Source of the DNA: Lachnospiraceae bacterium
Lineage (GTDB): Bacteria > Bacillota > Clostridia > Lachnospirales > Lachnospiraceae
DNA length: 8,715 bases
Reading direction: 5' to 3'
Assembly (NCBI GenBank): GCA_017437205.1
Contig: JAFSBP010000101.1
Coordinates: forward strand, 1 to 8,715
Positions 1 to 7,355 of the stretch are shown piece after piece (within the stretch, counting starts at the first letter, position 1; each line of letters begins with the position of its first letter). The notes beneath the pieces were generated by a model. That model worked only from the letters and a program-made list of their open reading frames with translations. It was not told where the DNA came from and did no database searches. Position numbers and translations under genes: made by a program.

Positions 1-429
1 AATATCCTTTTGGGTGGTTCCGACCAACAGATTTCCACGGAGATTGTTCTCGCTGATGCATCGGGCGTAAAACTCGCCCAGCTTCGTGATCTGGGAACCG
101 GATCGGTATTCGCCGGTATTGAGAAAATAGGGAGTCACTCGTCCGCTCTGCAGTTGAAATTCCCCGAAGCGTAAGACACCGTTATCTGCCATAAAACGGA
201 TAAACCGCTCCTTATAACTGAGCGCATCCAACCGATAGTTGAATAATTCATCCATCGTGATCCCAAAATATCTGGCAATGATCGGAAGCAGGGCGACATC
301 CGGTGTGGATATCTGATTCTCCCATTTACTCACCGACTGAGAAGATACAGACAGTGCTTCTGCCAGTTGTTCCTGCGTCAAATGCTTATTTTTTCGCAGC
401 GTTCGGATCTTTTGGCCGATAGATTTCAT
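1..429 (-). CDS. XRE-family regulator fused to an orotate phosphoribosyltransferase-like domain (C-terminus outside window)
   Basis: The first 143 residues are visible; the gene runs off the left edge. Residues 5-62 are a Cro/C1-type helix-turn-helix, with LTQEQLAEAL and VSSQSVSKWE as the two DNA-binding helices. From about residue 72 the protein follows the N-terminus of orotate phosphoribosyltransferase PyrE (YKERFIRF, then VLRFGEF, SGR.TPYF and LGEFYA at 85-122). Against E. coli PyrE, as I remember it, the match is ungapped from residue 72 to 143 with about 30 identities. Two functional sites differ: PyrE Lys26 is Gln94, and the PyrE GPAYKG loop reads GTTQKD at 137-142. I infer a ligand-sensing regulator rather than a working enzyme, by analogy with Bacillus PurR, a winged-helix/phosphoribosyltransferase fusion that senses PRPP. 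The start has a good purine-rich ribosome site (AGGAAAGGG, 8 bp upstream). It is divergent from the methyltransferase gene and probably autoregulated. The fusion is directly readable; the ligand and targets are unknown. Confidence 0.85.
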   Translation of the reverse strand, partial: MKSIGQKIRTLRKNKHLTQEQLAEALSVSSQSVSKWENQISTPDVALLPIIARYFGITMDELFNYRLDALSYKERFIRFMADNGVLRFGEFQLQSGRVTPYFLNTGEYRSGSQITKLGEFYARCISENNLRGNLLVGTTQKDI

Positions 430-464
430 GGTGTGTTCCCTTTCCTCTTCATTATACTGCATTT

Positions 465-493
465 ATTATATCGCACCATACAGAAATTGTCGA
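465..493 (-). promoter_or_regulatory. Sigma-A promoter of the HTH-phosphoribosyltransferase gene
   Basis: Read on the minus strand, the -35 box is TCGACA (488-493) and the -10 box is TATAAT (465-470), with a 17-bp spacer. One base differs from consensus. It sits about 35 bp upstream of the start codon. A second TATAAT (451-456) lies just downstream but has no matching -35. Confidence 0.75.
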
Positions 494-501
494 GTTTTTT
501 C

Positions 502-514
502 CAACCAATGGTTG
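502..514. promoter_or_regulatory. Inverted repeat between the divergent promoters, candidate operator
   Basis: CAACCA-A-TGGTTG is a perfect 6-bp inverted repeat around a single central base. It lies between the -35 boxes of the two divergent promoters, roughly at -50 for the regulator gene and -58 for the methyltransferase gene, assuming start sites about 7 bp after each -10. XRE regulators often bind short palindromes beside their own gene, so this is a candidate site for the adjacent regulator. A repeat this short can also occur by chance. Confidence 0.4.
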
Positions 515-530
515 AATTTTCTTTTGGTAA

Positions 531-559
531 TGGACAGGGTTCTGTAAATGCGATATAAT
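531..559 (+). promoter_or_regulatory. Sigma-A promoter of the RNA methyltransferase gene
   Basis: The -35 box is TGGACA (531-536) and the -10 box is a perfect TATAAT (554-559), separated by 17 bp. A ribosome site GAGGAG (581-586) follows, then the ATG at 592. The implied 5' leader is only about 25 nt, leaving no room for a riboswitch. Confidence 0.75.
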
Positions 560-591
560 TTTTCTAAAATCATTTACTCCGAGGAGCCTCC

Positions 592-1401
592 ATGTCAAAT
601 ATCATCGAAATCACTGACCTCTCCGCACCCGAACTGGATGTTTACGACCGCCTGTCGGAGAACGAGTTACTTCACTATTATGAGCCAAAGGGCGGATTAT
701 TTATCGCAGAAAGTCCAAACGTTATTCTTCGTGCGCTGAATGCGGGCTTTCGTCCGCTCTCTCTGCTGCTGGAAAAGAAACATATCGACGGACAGGCTCG
801 TGAGGTGATTGCCCGCTGTGGAGATATCCCCACCTACACCGCAGAGTTTGATCTACTGACCCGTCTGACCGGTTTTAAATTGACACGCGGTGCGCTCTGT
901 GCAATGCACCGCCGCACGCTTCCCACGGTCGAAGAAGTTTGTAAATCAGCCCGTCGAATCGTTGTTTTGGAGAATGTGATGAACCCCACCAATGTGGGAG
1001 CTATCTTCCGCTCTGCTGCTGCCCTCAATATGGACGCAGTTTTGCTCACCCCCGGTTGCAGTGATCCTCTGTACCGCCGCGCGAGCAGAGTCAGCATGGG
1101 TACAGTTTTCCAAATTCCGTGGACGGAGATCAACTGGCCGGAACCGGGTATGACCGCTCTAAAAGAACTTGGATTCAAAACCGTCGCGATGGCTCTTCGG
1201 AATGACTCTTATTCCATCGATGATCCGAAACTGCGCGCCGAAGAAAAGTTATCAATCATTCTCGGAGCCGAGGGGGATGGGTTGAAAGATGAGACCATCA
1301 CCGCCTGCGATTATACGGTAAAGATTCCGATGTCCCACGGAGTGGATTCACTGAATGTGGCTGCTGCCAGTGCGGTGGCGTTCTGGGAGTTAGGGAAATA
1401 A
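592..1401 (+). CDS. SpoU/TrmH-family RNA 2'-O-methyltransferase
   Basis: This 269-residue protein has the SPOUT-class trefoil-knot domain of enzymes that transfer a methyl group from S-adenosylmethionine to a ribose 2'-OH in rRNA or tRNA. The three SpoU motifs are present in order: motif 1 ENVMNPTNVGAIFRSA at 127-142 with the conserved Asn134 and Arg140; motif 2 ILGAEGDGL at 223-231; motif 3 IPMSHGVDSLNVAAASAV at 245-262 with Asn255. Residues 1-120 form a substrate-binding-type domain (for example GLFIAESPNVILRAL at 35-49). The length is usual for 23S rRNA methyltransferases of the RlmB/TsnR type, but I cannot tell which nucleotide is modified, so no symbol is given. The ATG at 592 is chosen because GAGGAG lies 5 bp upstream. 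The gene has its own promoter and probable terminator, so it looks monocistronic. All signature residues seem intact. Confidence 0.92.
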   Translation: MSNIIEITDLSAPELDVYDRLSENELLHYYEPKGGLFIAESPNVILRALNAGFRPLSLLLEKKHIDGQAREVIARCGDIPTYTAEFDLLTRLTGFKLTRGALCAMHRRTLPTVEEVCKSARRIVVLENVMNPTNVGAIFRSAAALNMDAVLLTPGCSDPLYRRASRVSMGTVFQIPWTEINWPEPGMTALKELGFKTVAMALRNDSYSIDDPKLRAEEKLSIILGAEGDGLKDETITACDYTVKIPMSHGVDSLNVAAASAVAFWELGK

Positions 1402-1405
1402 CGCA

Positions 1406-1446
1406 AAGAGGACAGACTGCCATTCCACGCAACCTGTCCTTTTCTT
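1406..1446 (+). terminator. Rho-independent terminator after the methyltransferase gene, possibly bidirectional
   Basis: A 10-bp stem pairs 1406-1415 (AAGAGGACAG) with 1434-1443 (CTGTCCTTTT), including one G-U pair, around an 18-nt loop. The 3' arm runs into a T-rich stretch, TTTTCTT (1440-1446). It starts 5 bp after the stop codon. The same hairpin lies just past the end of the convergent zinc-ribbon gene, but on that strand the following T tract is poor, so termination there would be weaker. Confidence 0.65.
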
Positions 1447-1450
1447 CATC

Positions 1451-1945
1451 TTACTTTAACTTATTCCCACACTTAGGGCAATAAATCAACTGTGCAGAAA
1501 CCACGCTCTTACATCCAGCACAAACCTGCTCCGTCGCAGACGCTTCCGCTTCTGCCTCTGCACTGCAATCGCAGTCATCTTCACAGTCACACTCATCATC
1601 ACATTCGCAGTCACAATCACAATCCTGCTCGTCACAGTCACAATCATCTTCTGCGCACTCAGGTGCCTTTTCCTGCACCTTCTTCAACTGCTCCAATTTC
1701 TGCTTCACCTCTGTGATGGCCGCAAAGTAAGGTGCGCTTGCTCCGTCTGTCTCGATTCCGCTCTCCTCGTAGATATACTCACCCAGCTTGCGATATGCCG
1801 CGCGCAGATTTTTCTCCTCCTGTGCGATCTGAAGACTGAGTTTTGCGGAATCAGTCACTTCCTTCGCTTTCTCACTGATCGCTTTTCCGGTCGCGGCCAG
1901 TTTGTCCGTCAACGTATCAAAAAAATCCTGATCAAAAATAGCCAT
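1451..1945 (-). CDS. Zinc-ribbon protein with Cys/Asp/Glu-rich repeat
   Basis: The protein has 164 residues and no signal peptide or membrane segment, so it is probably cytoplasmic. Residues 1-95 look helical and amphipathic (TDKLAATGKAISEKAKEVTD, then YRKLGEYIYEE, then a short coiled-coil-like KQKLEQLKKVQEK). Residues 97-127 are almost only Cys, Asp and Glu, with 11 cysteines. A short Ala/Glu linker follows at 129-137, then a zinc ribbon with Cys142, Cys145, Cys156 and Cys159. Small proteins with this helical N-terminus and a C-terminal zinc ribbon are common, functionally undefined genes in Lachnospiraceae; the Cys/acidic insert is the odd part. Metal binding or storage is a reasonable guess, not shown. 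The start at 1945 is preferred over an in-frame ATG at 2014, because GGGGG sits 7 bp upstream of 1945 and the longer form would begin upstream of the -35 box. Confidence 0.85.
   Translation of the reverse strand: MAIFDQDFFDTLTDKLAATGKAISEKAKEVTDSAKLSLQIAQEEKNLRAAYRKLGEYIYEESGIETDGASAPYFAAITEVKQKLEQLKKVQEKAPECAEDDCDCDEQDCDCDCECDDECDCEDDCDCSAEAEAEASATEQVCAGCKSVVSAQLIYCPKCGNKLK
1565..1657 (-). repeat. Cys-Asp/Glu codon repeat inside the zinc-ribbon gene
   Basis: The coding strand is an imperfect run of GAY/GAR and TGY codons, giving alternating acidic and cysteine residues (CDCDEQDCDCDCECDDECDC plus a further EDDCDC). On the plus strand it appears as degenerate ACAGTCACAATC-like units. The repeat keeps frame and uses synonymous codons irregularly, which suggests selection on the protein and not just recent slippage. 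Such tracts can still change length between strains. Confidence 0.8.
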
Positions 1946-1973
1946 GTCAAATCCCCCTTTCGGTATTGATTTT

Positions 1974-2002
1974 ATTATAAAAGAGTGTCCATATCTTGTC
2001 AA
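1974..2002 (-). promoter_or_regulatory. Perfect-consensus sigma-A promoter of the zinc-ribbon gene
   Basis: On the minus strand TTGACA (1997-2002) and TATAAT (1974-1979) are both exact consensus with a 17-bp spacer. The -10 is 28 bp upstream of the ATG at 1945. Strong constitutive transcription is expected unless a regulator intervenes. I found no clear operator overlapping it. Confidence 0.85.
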
Positions 2003-2041
2003 GCGGTGACGCATACTACTAAGCCATTAATTTTTGCAACT

Positions 2042-2071
2042 ATTCAGAACCCCGTTCGCATGCCTCTGAAT
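2042..2071 (-). terminator. Hairpin just after uvrA, weak terminator candidate
   Basis: ATTCAGA (2042-2048) and TCTGAAT (2065-2071) form a 7-bp stem with a 16-nt loop, beginning 2 bp after the uvrA stop codon. There is no T tract on either strand directly after the stem, so intrinsic termination would be poor. It could protect the 3' end of the mRNA or help a factor-dependent stop. Confidence 0.3.
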
Positions 2072-2073
2072 TG

Positions 2074-4899
2074 TCACAAATATTTCTTCACATAGCGTCC
2101 GGTATGGGAAGCCGGATTCTCTGCCACTTCCTCCGGGGTTCCGGTCGCCACCACGGTGCCGCCCCCGTCACCGCCTTCGGGTCCCATATCAATCAGATAA
2201 TCCGCAGTCTTGATCACATCCAAATTGTGTTCGATGACCACCACGGTATTTCCTCCGCCGGCCAGACGGTTCAGTATATCTACCAGCTTATGCACATCCG
2301 CAAAATGCAGACCGGTGGTCGGTTCGTCCAGGATATAGATCGTCTTTCCGGTATCCCGCTTACTCAGTTCGGTCGCCAGCTTGATCCGCTGCGCCTCTCC
2401 GCCGGACAGAGTAGTCGAAGGCTGTCCCAACTTAATATAAGACAATCCCACCTCGTAAAGTGTCTCTATCTTCCGGTGAATGGAGGGCACATTTTCAAAG
2501 AATGTCAACGCCTCCTCCACCGTCATGTCAAGCACATCTGCGATACTTTTTCCTTTATACTTTACCTCAAGTGTCTCGCGGTTATACCGTTTCCCCTTGC
2601 ACACTTCGCAGGGAACATAGATATCCGGCAGGAAGTGCATCTCAATCTTCAATATACCGTCTCCGCTGCATGCCTCACAGCGACCGCCTTTCACATTGAA
2701 ACTAAAGCGGCCTTTCTGGTAACCGCGCGCCTTCGCCTCAGCGGTGGATGCAAACAGATCTCTGATTTGGTCAAACACACCGGTGTAGGTGGCAGGATTC
2801 GAGCGGGGGGTACGTCCGATCGGTGACTGGTCGATGGCAATCACCTTATCCAACCGGTCAACTCCCTCTATATCCGTATGTTTACCCGGAACTGTTCTGG
2901 CACGGTTTAAATCACGCGCCAAACGTTTATACAATATCTCATTGACTAATGAGCTCTTGCCTGATCCGGACACGCCGGTCACGCAGGTGAACACGCCAAG
3001 GGGAAGTTTCACATCAATCTTCTTTAGATTATTCTCCGCAGCACCTTTGATGGTCAGCCAGCCGGTGGGCTGTCTTCTGCTCTCCGGCACCGGAATCCTA
3101 ATACGGCCGCTTAAGTACGCGCCGGTGATCGATTCAGGGCACGCCATGATATCCTCAGCCGTTCCCACTGCCACGACCTTTCCGCCGTGTTCTCCTGCCT
3201 GAGGACCGATGTCTACAATATAATCCGCTGCCATCATCGTATCCTCATCGTGCTCCACCACGATCACACTGTTCCCCAGATCACGCAGACGGCAGAGCGT
3301 GCTCAGAAGTTTATCATTATCTCTCTGATGAAGTCCGATGCTGGGCTCGTCTAAAATGTATGCCACACCCACCAAGCCGGAACCGATCTGTGTCGCCAGA
3401 CGGATACGCTGCGCCTCACCGCCGGACAATGTTCCCGTCGCTCTGGCAAGTGAAAGGTAATTTAAGCCAACGTCCATGAGGAAACGGATGCGGGCACGGA
3501 TTTCTTTCAGTATCTGGCCTCCGATAGCCTCCTGCATTTTTGTCAATTCCAGTTTGTCCAAAAATTCACTGAGCTCCGCGATGGACATCTCTGTGATCTC
3601 AGCAATATTCTTTCCGCAGACTGTCACCGCCAGCGACGACGGCTTCAGTCTCTGCCCATGGCAAACACGGCAGGGGGTGATGCTCATAAAGCTCTCATAC
3701 TCTGCCTTCATCGATTCGGACATGGTCTCACGGTAGCGTCTCTCCACATTTCGAAGGAGCCCCTCAAAAGCCACGTCGTACACACCCTGACCTCTCTGGC
3801 TGCGGTAATGCACCTTCACCTCATGACCGCCGGTACCGTTGATCAAGACGTCCTGCACTTTCTGAGGATATTTCTCGAACGGTGTATTCAAATCAAAATC
3901 ATATTCCTTACAAAGCGCATCGAGAATGGCATAGGTGAAGCTCTTCTTTTCCGTGCAGGATTGCCAACCGGTCACTGCAATGGCACCCTCCTCAATGGAC
4001 AGTCTGCGGTCGGGGATAATCAAATCCACATCAAACTCCATCTTATAGCCCAGACCGGTACACTCAGGGCAGGCTCCGAACGGATTATTAAAGGAAAAAC
4101 TTCTGGGCTCGATCTCCTCCACGCTGATTCCACAGTCCGGGCAGGCAAAACTCTGACTGAAGCGGATCGGCTCTCCGTCAATCACATCCACCAGTGCCAG
4201 ACCATCCGCCAGCTGCAACACATTTTCCAAGGAATCCGTTAGTCGCTTCTCGATCCCCTCGCGGATCACCAGACGATCCACGATGATTTCAATATCATGT
4301 TTTTTATTCTTATCCAGCTTAATCTCCTCGGACAGTTCATACTGACTGCCGTCCACACGCACACGCACGTATCCGCTGCGCTTTGCCTGCTCAAAGAGTT
4401 TAGCATGCTCACCTTTACGACCGCGGACAACCGGCGCGAGGAGTTGGATTTTCGTCCGCTCCGGCAGTTCCATCAGCTGATCCACCATCTGATCCACCGT
4501 CTGCTTTTTAATCTCCTTACCGCAGCGTGGGCAGTGTGGAACTCCGATACGCGCATACAGCAATCGAAAATAGTCATATATCTCCGTCACTGTTCCCACT
4601 GTAGATCTGGGATTGCGATTTGTGGATTTCTGATCAATGGAAATCGCGGGCGACAGCCCCTCAATGCTCTCCACATCCGGTTTCTCCATCTGTCCGAGGA
4701 ACATGCGCGCGTAGGAAGACAGTGACTCCATATACCGCCTCTGTCCCTCTGCATATATCGTGTCAAATGCCAGCGAAGACTTTCCTGAACCGCTGAGTCC
4801 CGTCAATACCACGAGCTTATCCCGGGGAATGTCCACCGACAGGTCTTTCAGATTATGTTCATTGGCCCTTCTGATCTTAATGTATTTCTGTTCAGCCAT
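2074..4899 (-). CDS. uvrA: Excinuclease ABC subunit A, UvrA
   Basis: UvrA is the damage-sensing ATPase of nucleotide excision repair. It dimerises, loads UvrB on distorted DNA and is then released. The protein has 941 residues, the normal full length. It carries two ABC ATPase modules: Walker [10 protein letters not shown] at 34-42 and GVSGSGKSS at 642-650; signature LSGGEAQRI at 491-499 and again at 831-839; Walker B ILDEP at 515-519 and 856-860. Zinc-binding cysteine pairs are at 123/126 and 410/413, at 253/256 and 277/280, and at 741/744 and 764/767. The last is the zinc finger involved in damaged-DNA recognition. The ATG is followed directly by the conserved start of the family, with AAAGGA about 12 bp upstream. 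It begins 39 bp after the nuclease-helicase gene with no visible promoter between, so co-transcription is likely. uvrB is not in the window. All motifs look intact. Confidence 0.98.
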   Translation of the reverse strand: MAEQKYIKIRRANEHNLKDLSVDIPRDKLVVLTGLSGSGKSSLAFDTIYAEGQRRYMESLSSYARMFLGQMEKPDVESIEGLSPAISIDQKSTNRNPRSTVGTVTEIYDYFRLLYARIGVPHCPRCGKEIKKQTVDQMVDQLMELPERTKIQLLAPVVRGRKGEHAKLFEQAKRSGYVRVRVDGSQYELSEEIKLDKNKKHDIEIIVDRLVIREGIEKRLTDSLENVLQLADGLALVDVIDGEPIRFSQSFACPDCGISVEEIEPRSFSFNNPFGACPECTGLGYKMEFDVDLIIPDRRLSIEEGAIAVTGWQSCTEKKSFTYAILDALCKEYDFDLNTPFEKYPQKVQDVLINGTGGHEVKVHYRSQRGQGVYDVAFEGLLRNVERRYRETMSESMKAEYESFMSITPCRVCHGQRLKPSSLAVTVCGKNIAEITEMSIAELSEFLDKLELTKMQEAIGGQILKEIRARIRFLMDVGLNYLSLARATGTLSGGEAQRIRLATQIGSGLVGVAYILDEPSIGLHQRDNDKLLSTLCRLRDLGNSVIVVEHDEDTMMAADYIVDIGPQAGEHGGKVVAVGTAEDIMACPESITGAYLSGRIRIPVPESRRQPTGWLTIKGAAENNLKKIDVKLPLGVFTCVTGVSGSGKSSLVNEILYKRLARDLNRARTVPGKHTDIEGVDRLDKVIAIDQSPIGRTPRSNPATYTGVFDQIRDLFASTAEAKARGYQKGRFSFNVKGGRCEACSGDGILKIEMHFLPDIYVPCEVCKGKRYNRETLEVKYKGKSIADVLDMTVEEALTFFENVPSIHRKIETLYEVGLSYIKLGQPSTTLSGGEAQRIKLATELSKRDTGKTIYILDEPTTGLHFADVHKLVDILNRLAGGGNTVVVIEHNLDVIKTADYLIDMGPEGGDGGGTVVATGTPEEVAENPASHTGRYVKKYL

Positions 4900-4938
4900 A
4901 ATAAACTTTGTTCCTTTCCATGTAATTCCGCATTAGAT

Positions 4939-7311
4939 TTACTCAAAGAGGATATCCCCTCGCCAGAATCGTTCTAGAGGCTCTGCGAGACCATCTTCTC
5001 TGACCGTCACAAAATGATTCCACTCTCTGGGAAAGAGCTGTTGATACTCCTCCCACAAAAAACGGTCATCCAACAATACGATCACTCCACGGTCCTCCTC
5101 CGTCCGGATCACTCTTCCGGCCGCCTGAAGGACCTTATTCATTCCCGGATACTGGTATGCGTAGGCAAAACCTTCGCCCATCGTCTCATCAAAGTATTGT
5201 TTTAATATCTCTCGCTCCGTGCAGACTTGCGGGAGCCCGGTGCCGACGACAGCCACTCCAATGAGCCTGTCCCCCGTCAGATCAATGCCTTCCGAGAAAA
5301 TACCGCCCATCACGCAGAGTCCCAACAGTGAATGAGTCCTCTCTTCTCCGAATTTTTCGAGAAATTCTTCTTTCTCCCGCTCGTTCATTCCGGGCAGCTG
5401 TGGCAAAATCTCGATCTCGCCACTCTCCGGTTCCATATCCTCTAGGACCTTCAATACTTCGTCCAAATAGCGATACGACGGAAAGAAGACCAGATAATTC
5501 CCCAGCTTTGCACGCACCATCCGCCGGATATATCCGGCAATCCGCGCAAATTCGTTCTGCGTCCGCCTGGTATACCGGCTGCTTACATCCTTTCCGATCA
5601 CCAACAGACGCTTTTCCTCCGCGAAGGGAGAATCCAAATACACGGTGTAATCTTCCTCCCGGTCACTGAGCAGTGTCCGATAATACTTGATCGGAAGCAA
5701 TGTTGCAGAGAAAAACACCGTCGATACTGCCTTTTGAAGGCACTCCTCCAGATTATTCACCGGATTGACACAGAAGAGTTTCAACCGAAAACGGTCCCCG
5801 CAGTGCTCTGTGTATATTCGATAGCAGCTATCCAGCCGCAGATACATATTCATAAAATGGCGCAGATTCAGATACAGCTCGCTGAGTAACTCCTGATCAG
5901 GAAAATGAGGATGCTCCTCCTCAAAATCCTCAATTGCTCCCAGGGCACTCTCCACTGCCATCGCGAGATGATCCACGCTGTCCACGATCTTCCAGTTCTC
6001 GCACTCACGCTTCAGTTCGAGCATCAATCGGTTACATCGCGACAGCTTGCCCTCCAGTTTTTTGTCCACCGGCTTCACCAGCTTCATCACTGTGAGAAAA
6101 TCTTCCTTGTACAGTTCCGCTGAATACATCTCTCTGGCCCGCTCCACCATATTATGCGCCTCGTCGATAAGAAAGATGTGATTCATTTTGATCCCTTCGG
6201 CAAAATTTCGCTTCAAACGCACATTGGGATCAAACACGTAGTTATAATCACAGATGATTCCGTCCACCCAGTCACTGATGTCTAAGTCAAATTCATGGGG
6301 ACATACCTGATATTTTTCCGCATATTCCAGAACATCCTCGCGGGTAATCCTCTCTTTTTCCTGAATCAGCGCAAACACCGCCTCGTTTACCCGGTCAAAA
6401 TGCCCCTTTGCCCGCGGGCAATACTCCGGATTACAGTCGCATTTTTCCATCGGGCACAGTTTTTCCTTCGCCGTCAGCGTCACCGTGGAAAAGAACAGTC
6501 CCCGATCCTGCAAAAGCTGAAACGCTTCCTCAGCTGCGGTGCGCGTGATGGTCTTTGCTGTCAGATAGAATATCCGCTCACCTTTTCCCTCGCCCAGCGC
6601 CTTCACTGCCGGATAAATCACCGACATGGTCTTTCCGATGCCGGTGGGCGCCTGCACAAACAATCGGTTTTTCGCCTCAATGGTGCGGTAAACACTAGCC
6701 GCCAGTTTTTTCTGCCCCTGCCGGTAAACAAAAGGAAACTCCGCATTGACAATGGTCTGATTTCGCTTTATCCGGTGATGATAGAGAAAATTCGCCCACT
6801 CCCCATAGGTCTTAATCAATTCGTCAAACCAGACCGACAGCTCCTGAAGAGTGAACTGTTCATAGAAATAGCGGATATCCTCCGTCTCCAATCTGGCATA
6901 GGTCATCCGGACGGAGATTGTTTCGAGTCCCTTTTGACTTCCGTAGAGGTACGCATAGCACATTGCCTGAGCACGATGAACAGGAACCGGTGCCTTCATC
7001 CGTCCCACATCTGCATACATTCCTTTGATTTCGTCGATAGTCACGCCCTCTGCGTCGGTGATTACTCCGTCTGCCCGACCTTCAAGGCAGATCACCACCT
7101 CCCCGACGGGAAACTCTCCTTTTAGCGCAACCTCGGCAGCATAGCTGCCATCCATGCTCTTTTGTATCTTGCGGTGAAGCCTGGCTCCTGCCTGCATTGC
7201 CTCCCCGTCACGCACACCTGCCCGGCGATTGTCAATGTCTCCATCCCTCAAGATGAATTCTACCAGGTGACGGACCGAGATCCGCACCTGGTTGTCATTC
7301 ATTTGCACCAT
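4939..7311 (-). CDS. RecB-like nuclease fused to XPD/DinG-family Fe-S helicase
   Basis: This 790-residue protein joins two activities. The N-terminal domain (about 10-180) has the PD-(D/E)XK motifs of RecB/Cas4-type nucleases: His46, Asp81 in EGRADG, Glu94 and Lys96 in IDEIKG, and the QxxxY motif (Gln115, Tyr119). The rest is a superfamily-2 helicase of the XPD/Rad3/DinG type. It has Walker A PTGIGKT (222-228), DEAH (383-386), FFSATL (533-538), SEGIDLTG (673-680) and QAAGRVIRT (729-737). Between motifs I and II lie Cys286, Cys291 or Cys293, Cys298 and Cys337, which fit the 4Fe-4S cluster of this family. A 5'-3' helicase with single-strand nuclease activity in DNA repair is expected from the family; the substrate is unknown. 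The start at 7311 has AGG 8 bp upstream; the ATG three codons later has no ribosome site. It lies between mrp and uvrA with gaps of 44 and 39 bp. All motif residues of both domains are present. I avoid dinG as a symbol because the architecture differs. Confidence 0.9.
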   Translation of the reverse strand: MVQMNDNQVRISVRHLVEFILRDGDIDNRRAGVRDGEAMQAGARLHRKIQKSMDGSYAAEVALKGEFPVGEVVICLEGRADGVITDAEGVTIDEIKGMYADVGRMKAPVPVHRAQAMCYAYLYGSQKGLETISVRMTYARLETEDIRYFYEQFTLQELSVWFDELIKTYGEWANFLYHHRIKRNQTIVNAEFPFVYRQGQKKLAASVYRTIEAKNRLFVQAPTGIGKTMSVIYPAVKALGEGKGERIFYLTAKTITRTAAEEAFQLLQDRGLFFSTVTLTAKEKLCPMEKCDCNPEYCPRAKGHFDRVNEAVFALIQEKERITREDVLEYAEKYQVCPHEFDLDISDWVDGIICDYNYVFDPNVRLKRNFAEGIKMNHIFLIDEAHNMVERAREMYSAELYKEDFLTVMKLVKPVDKKLEGKLSRCNRLMLELKRECENWKIVDSVDHLAMAVESALGAIEDFEEEHPHFPDQELLSELYLNLRHFMNMYLRLDSCYRIYTEHCGDRFRLKLFCVNPVNNLEECLQKAVSTVFFSATLLPIKYYRTLLSDREEDYTVYLDSPFAEEKRLLVIGKDVSSRYTRRTQNEFARIAGYIRRMVRAKLGNYLVFFPSYRYLDEVLKVLEDMEPESGEIEILPQLPGMNEREKEEFLEKFGEERTHSLLGLCVMGGIFSEGIDLTGDRLIGVAVVGTGLPQVCTEREILKQYFDETMGEGFAYAYQYPGMNKVLQAAGRVIRTEEDRGVIVLLDDRFLWEEYQQLFPREWNHFVTVREDGLAEPLERFWRGDILFE

Positions 7312-7355
7312 ATTTCGTACCTGCTAATATCATTCTTCCGCAGTGCTTTCGCGCA

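Noticed and set aside
834..1178. Minus-strand reading frame opposite the methyltransferase gene
   Set aside because: It overlaps SpoU motif 1, shows no domain and has no start signals.
1565..1657. CRISPR-like or tandem-repeat array
   Set aside because: The units are degenerate, only a few codons long, without spacers, and they keep a protein reading frame throughout.
1492..1716. Histidine-rich plus-strand reading frame (HSHTHHH-like)
   Set aside because: The histidines are only the complement of the Cys/Asp codons of the zinc-ribbon gene. It lacks a ribosome site and promoter.
2047..2057. LexA-like box GAAC-CCC-GTTC between uvrA and the zinc-ribbon gene
   Set aside because: The spacing is three bases, not the four of the Firmicutes SOS box. 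It is downstream of uvrA and about 45 bp upstream of the -35 of the zinc-ribbon promoter, a poor place for repression.
2071..2826. Long plus-strand reading frame of 251 codons opposite uvrA
   Set aside because: It is antisense to the well-conserved UvrA C-terminus, has no ribosome site and no recognisable domain. The codon bias of uvrA leaves its complement open.
6295..7125. Plus-strand reading frame of 276 codons opposite the helicase gene
   Set aside because: It lies fully within conserved helicase and nuclease sequence on the other strand, and its translation resembles no family. It is a shadow frame.
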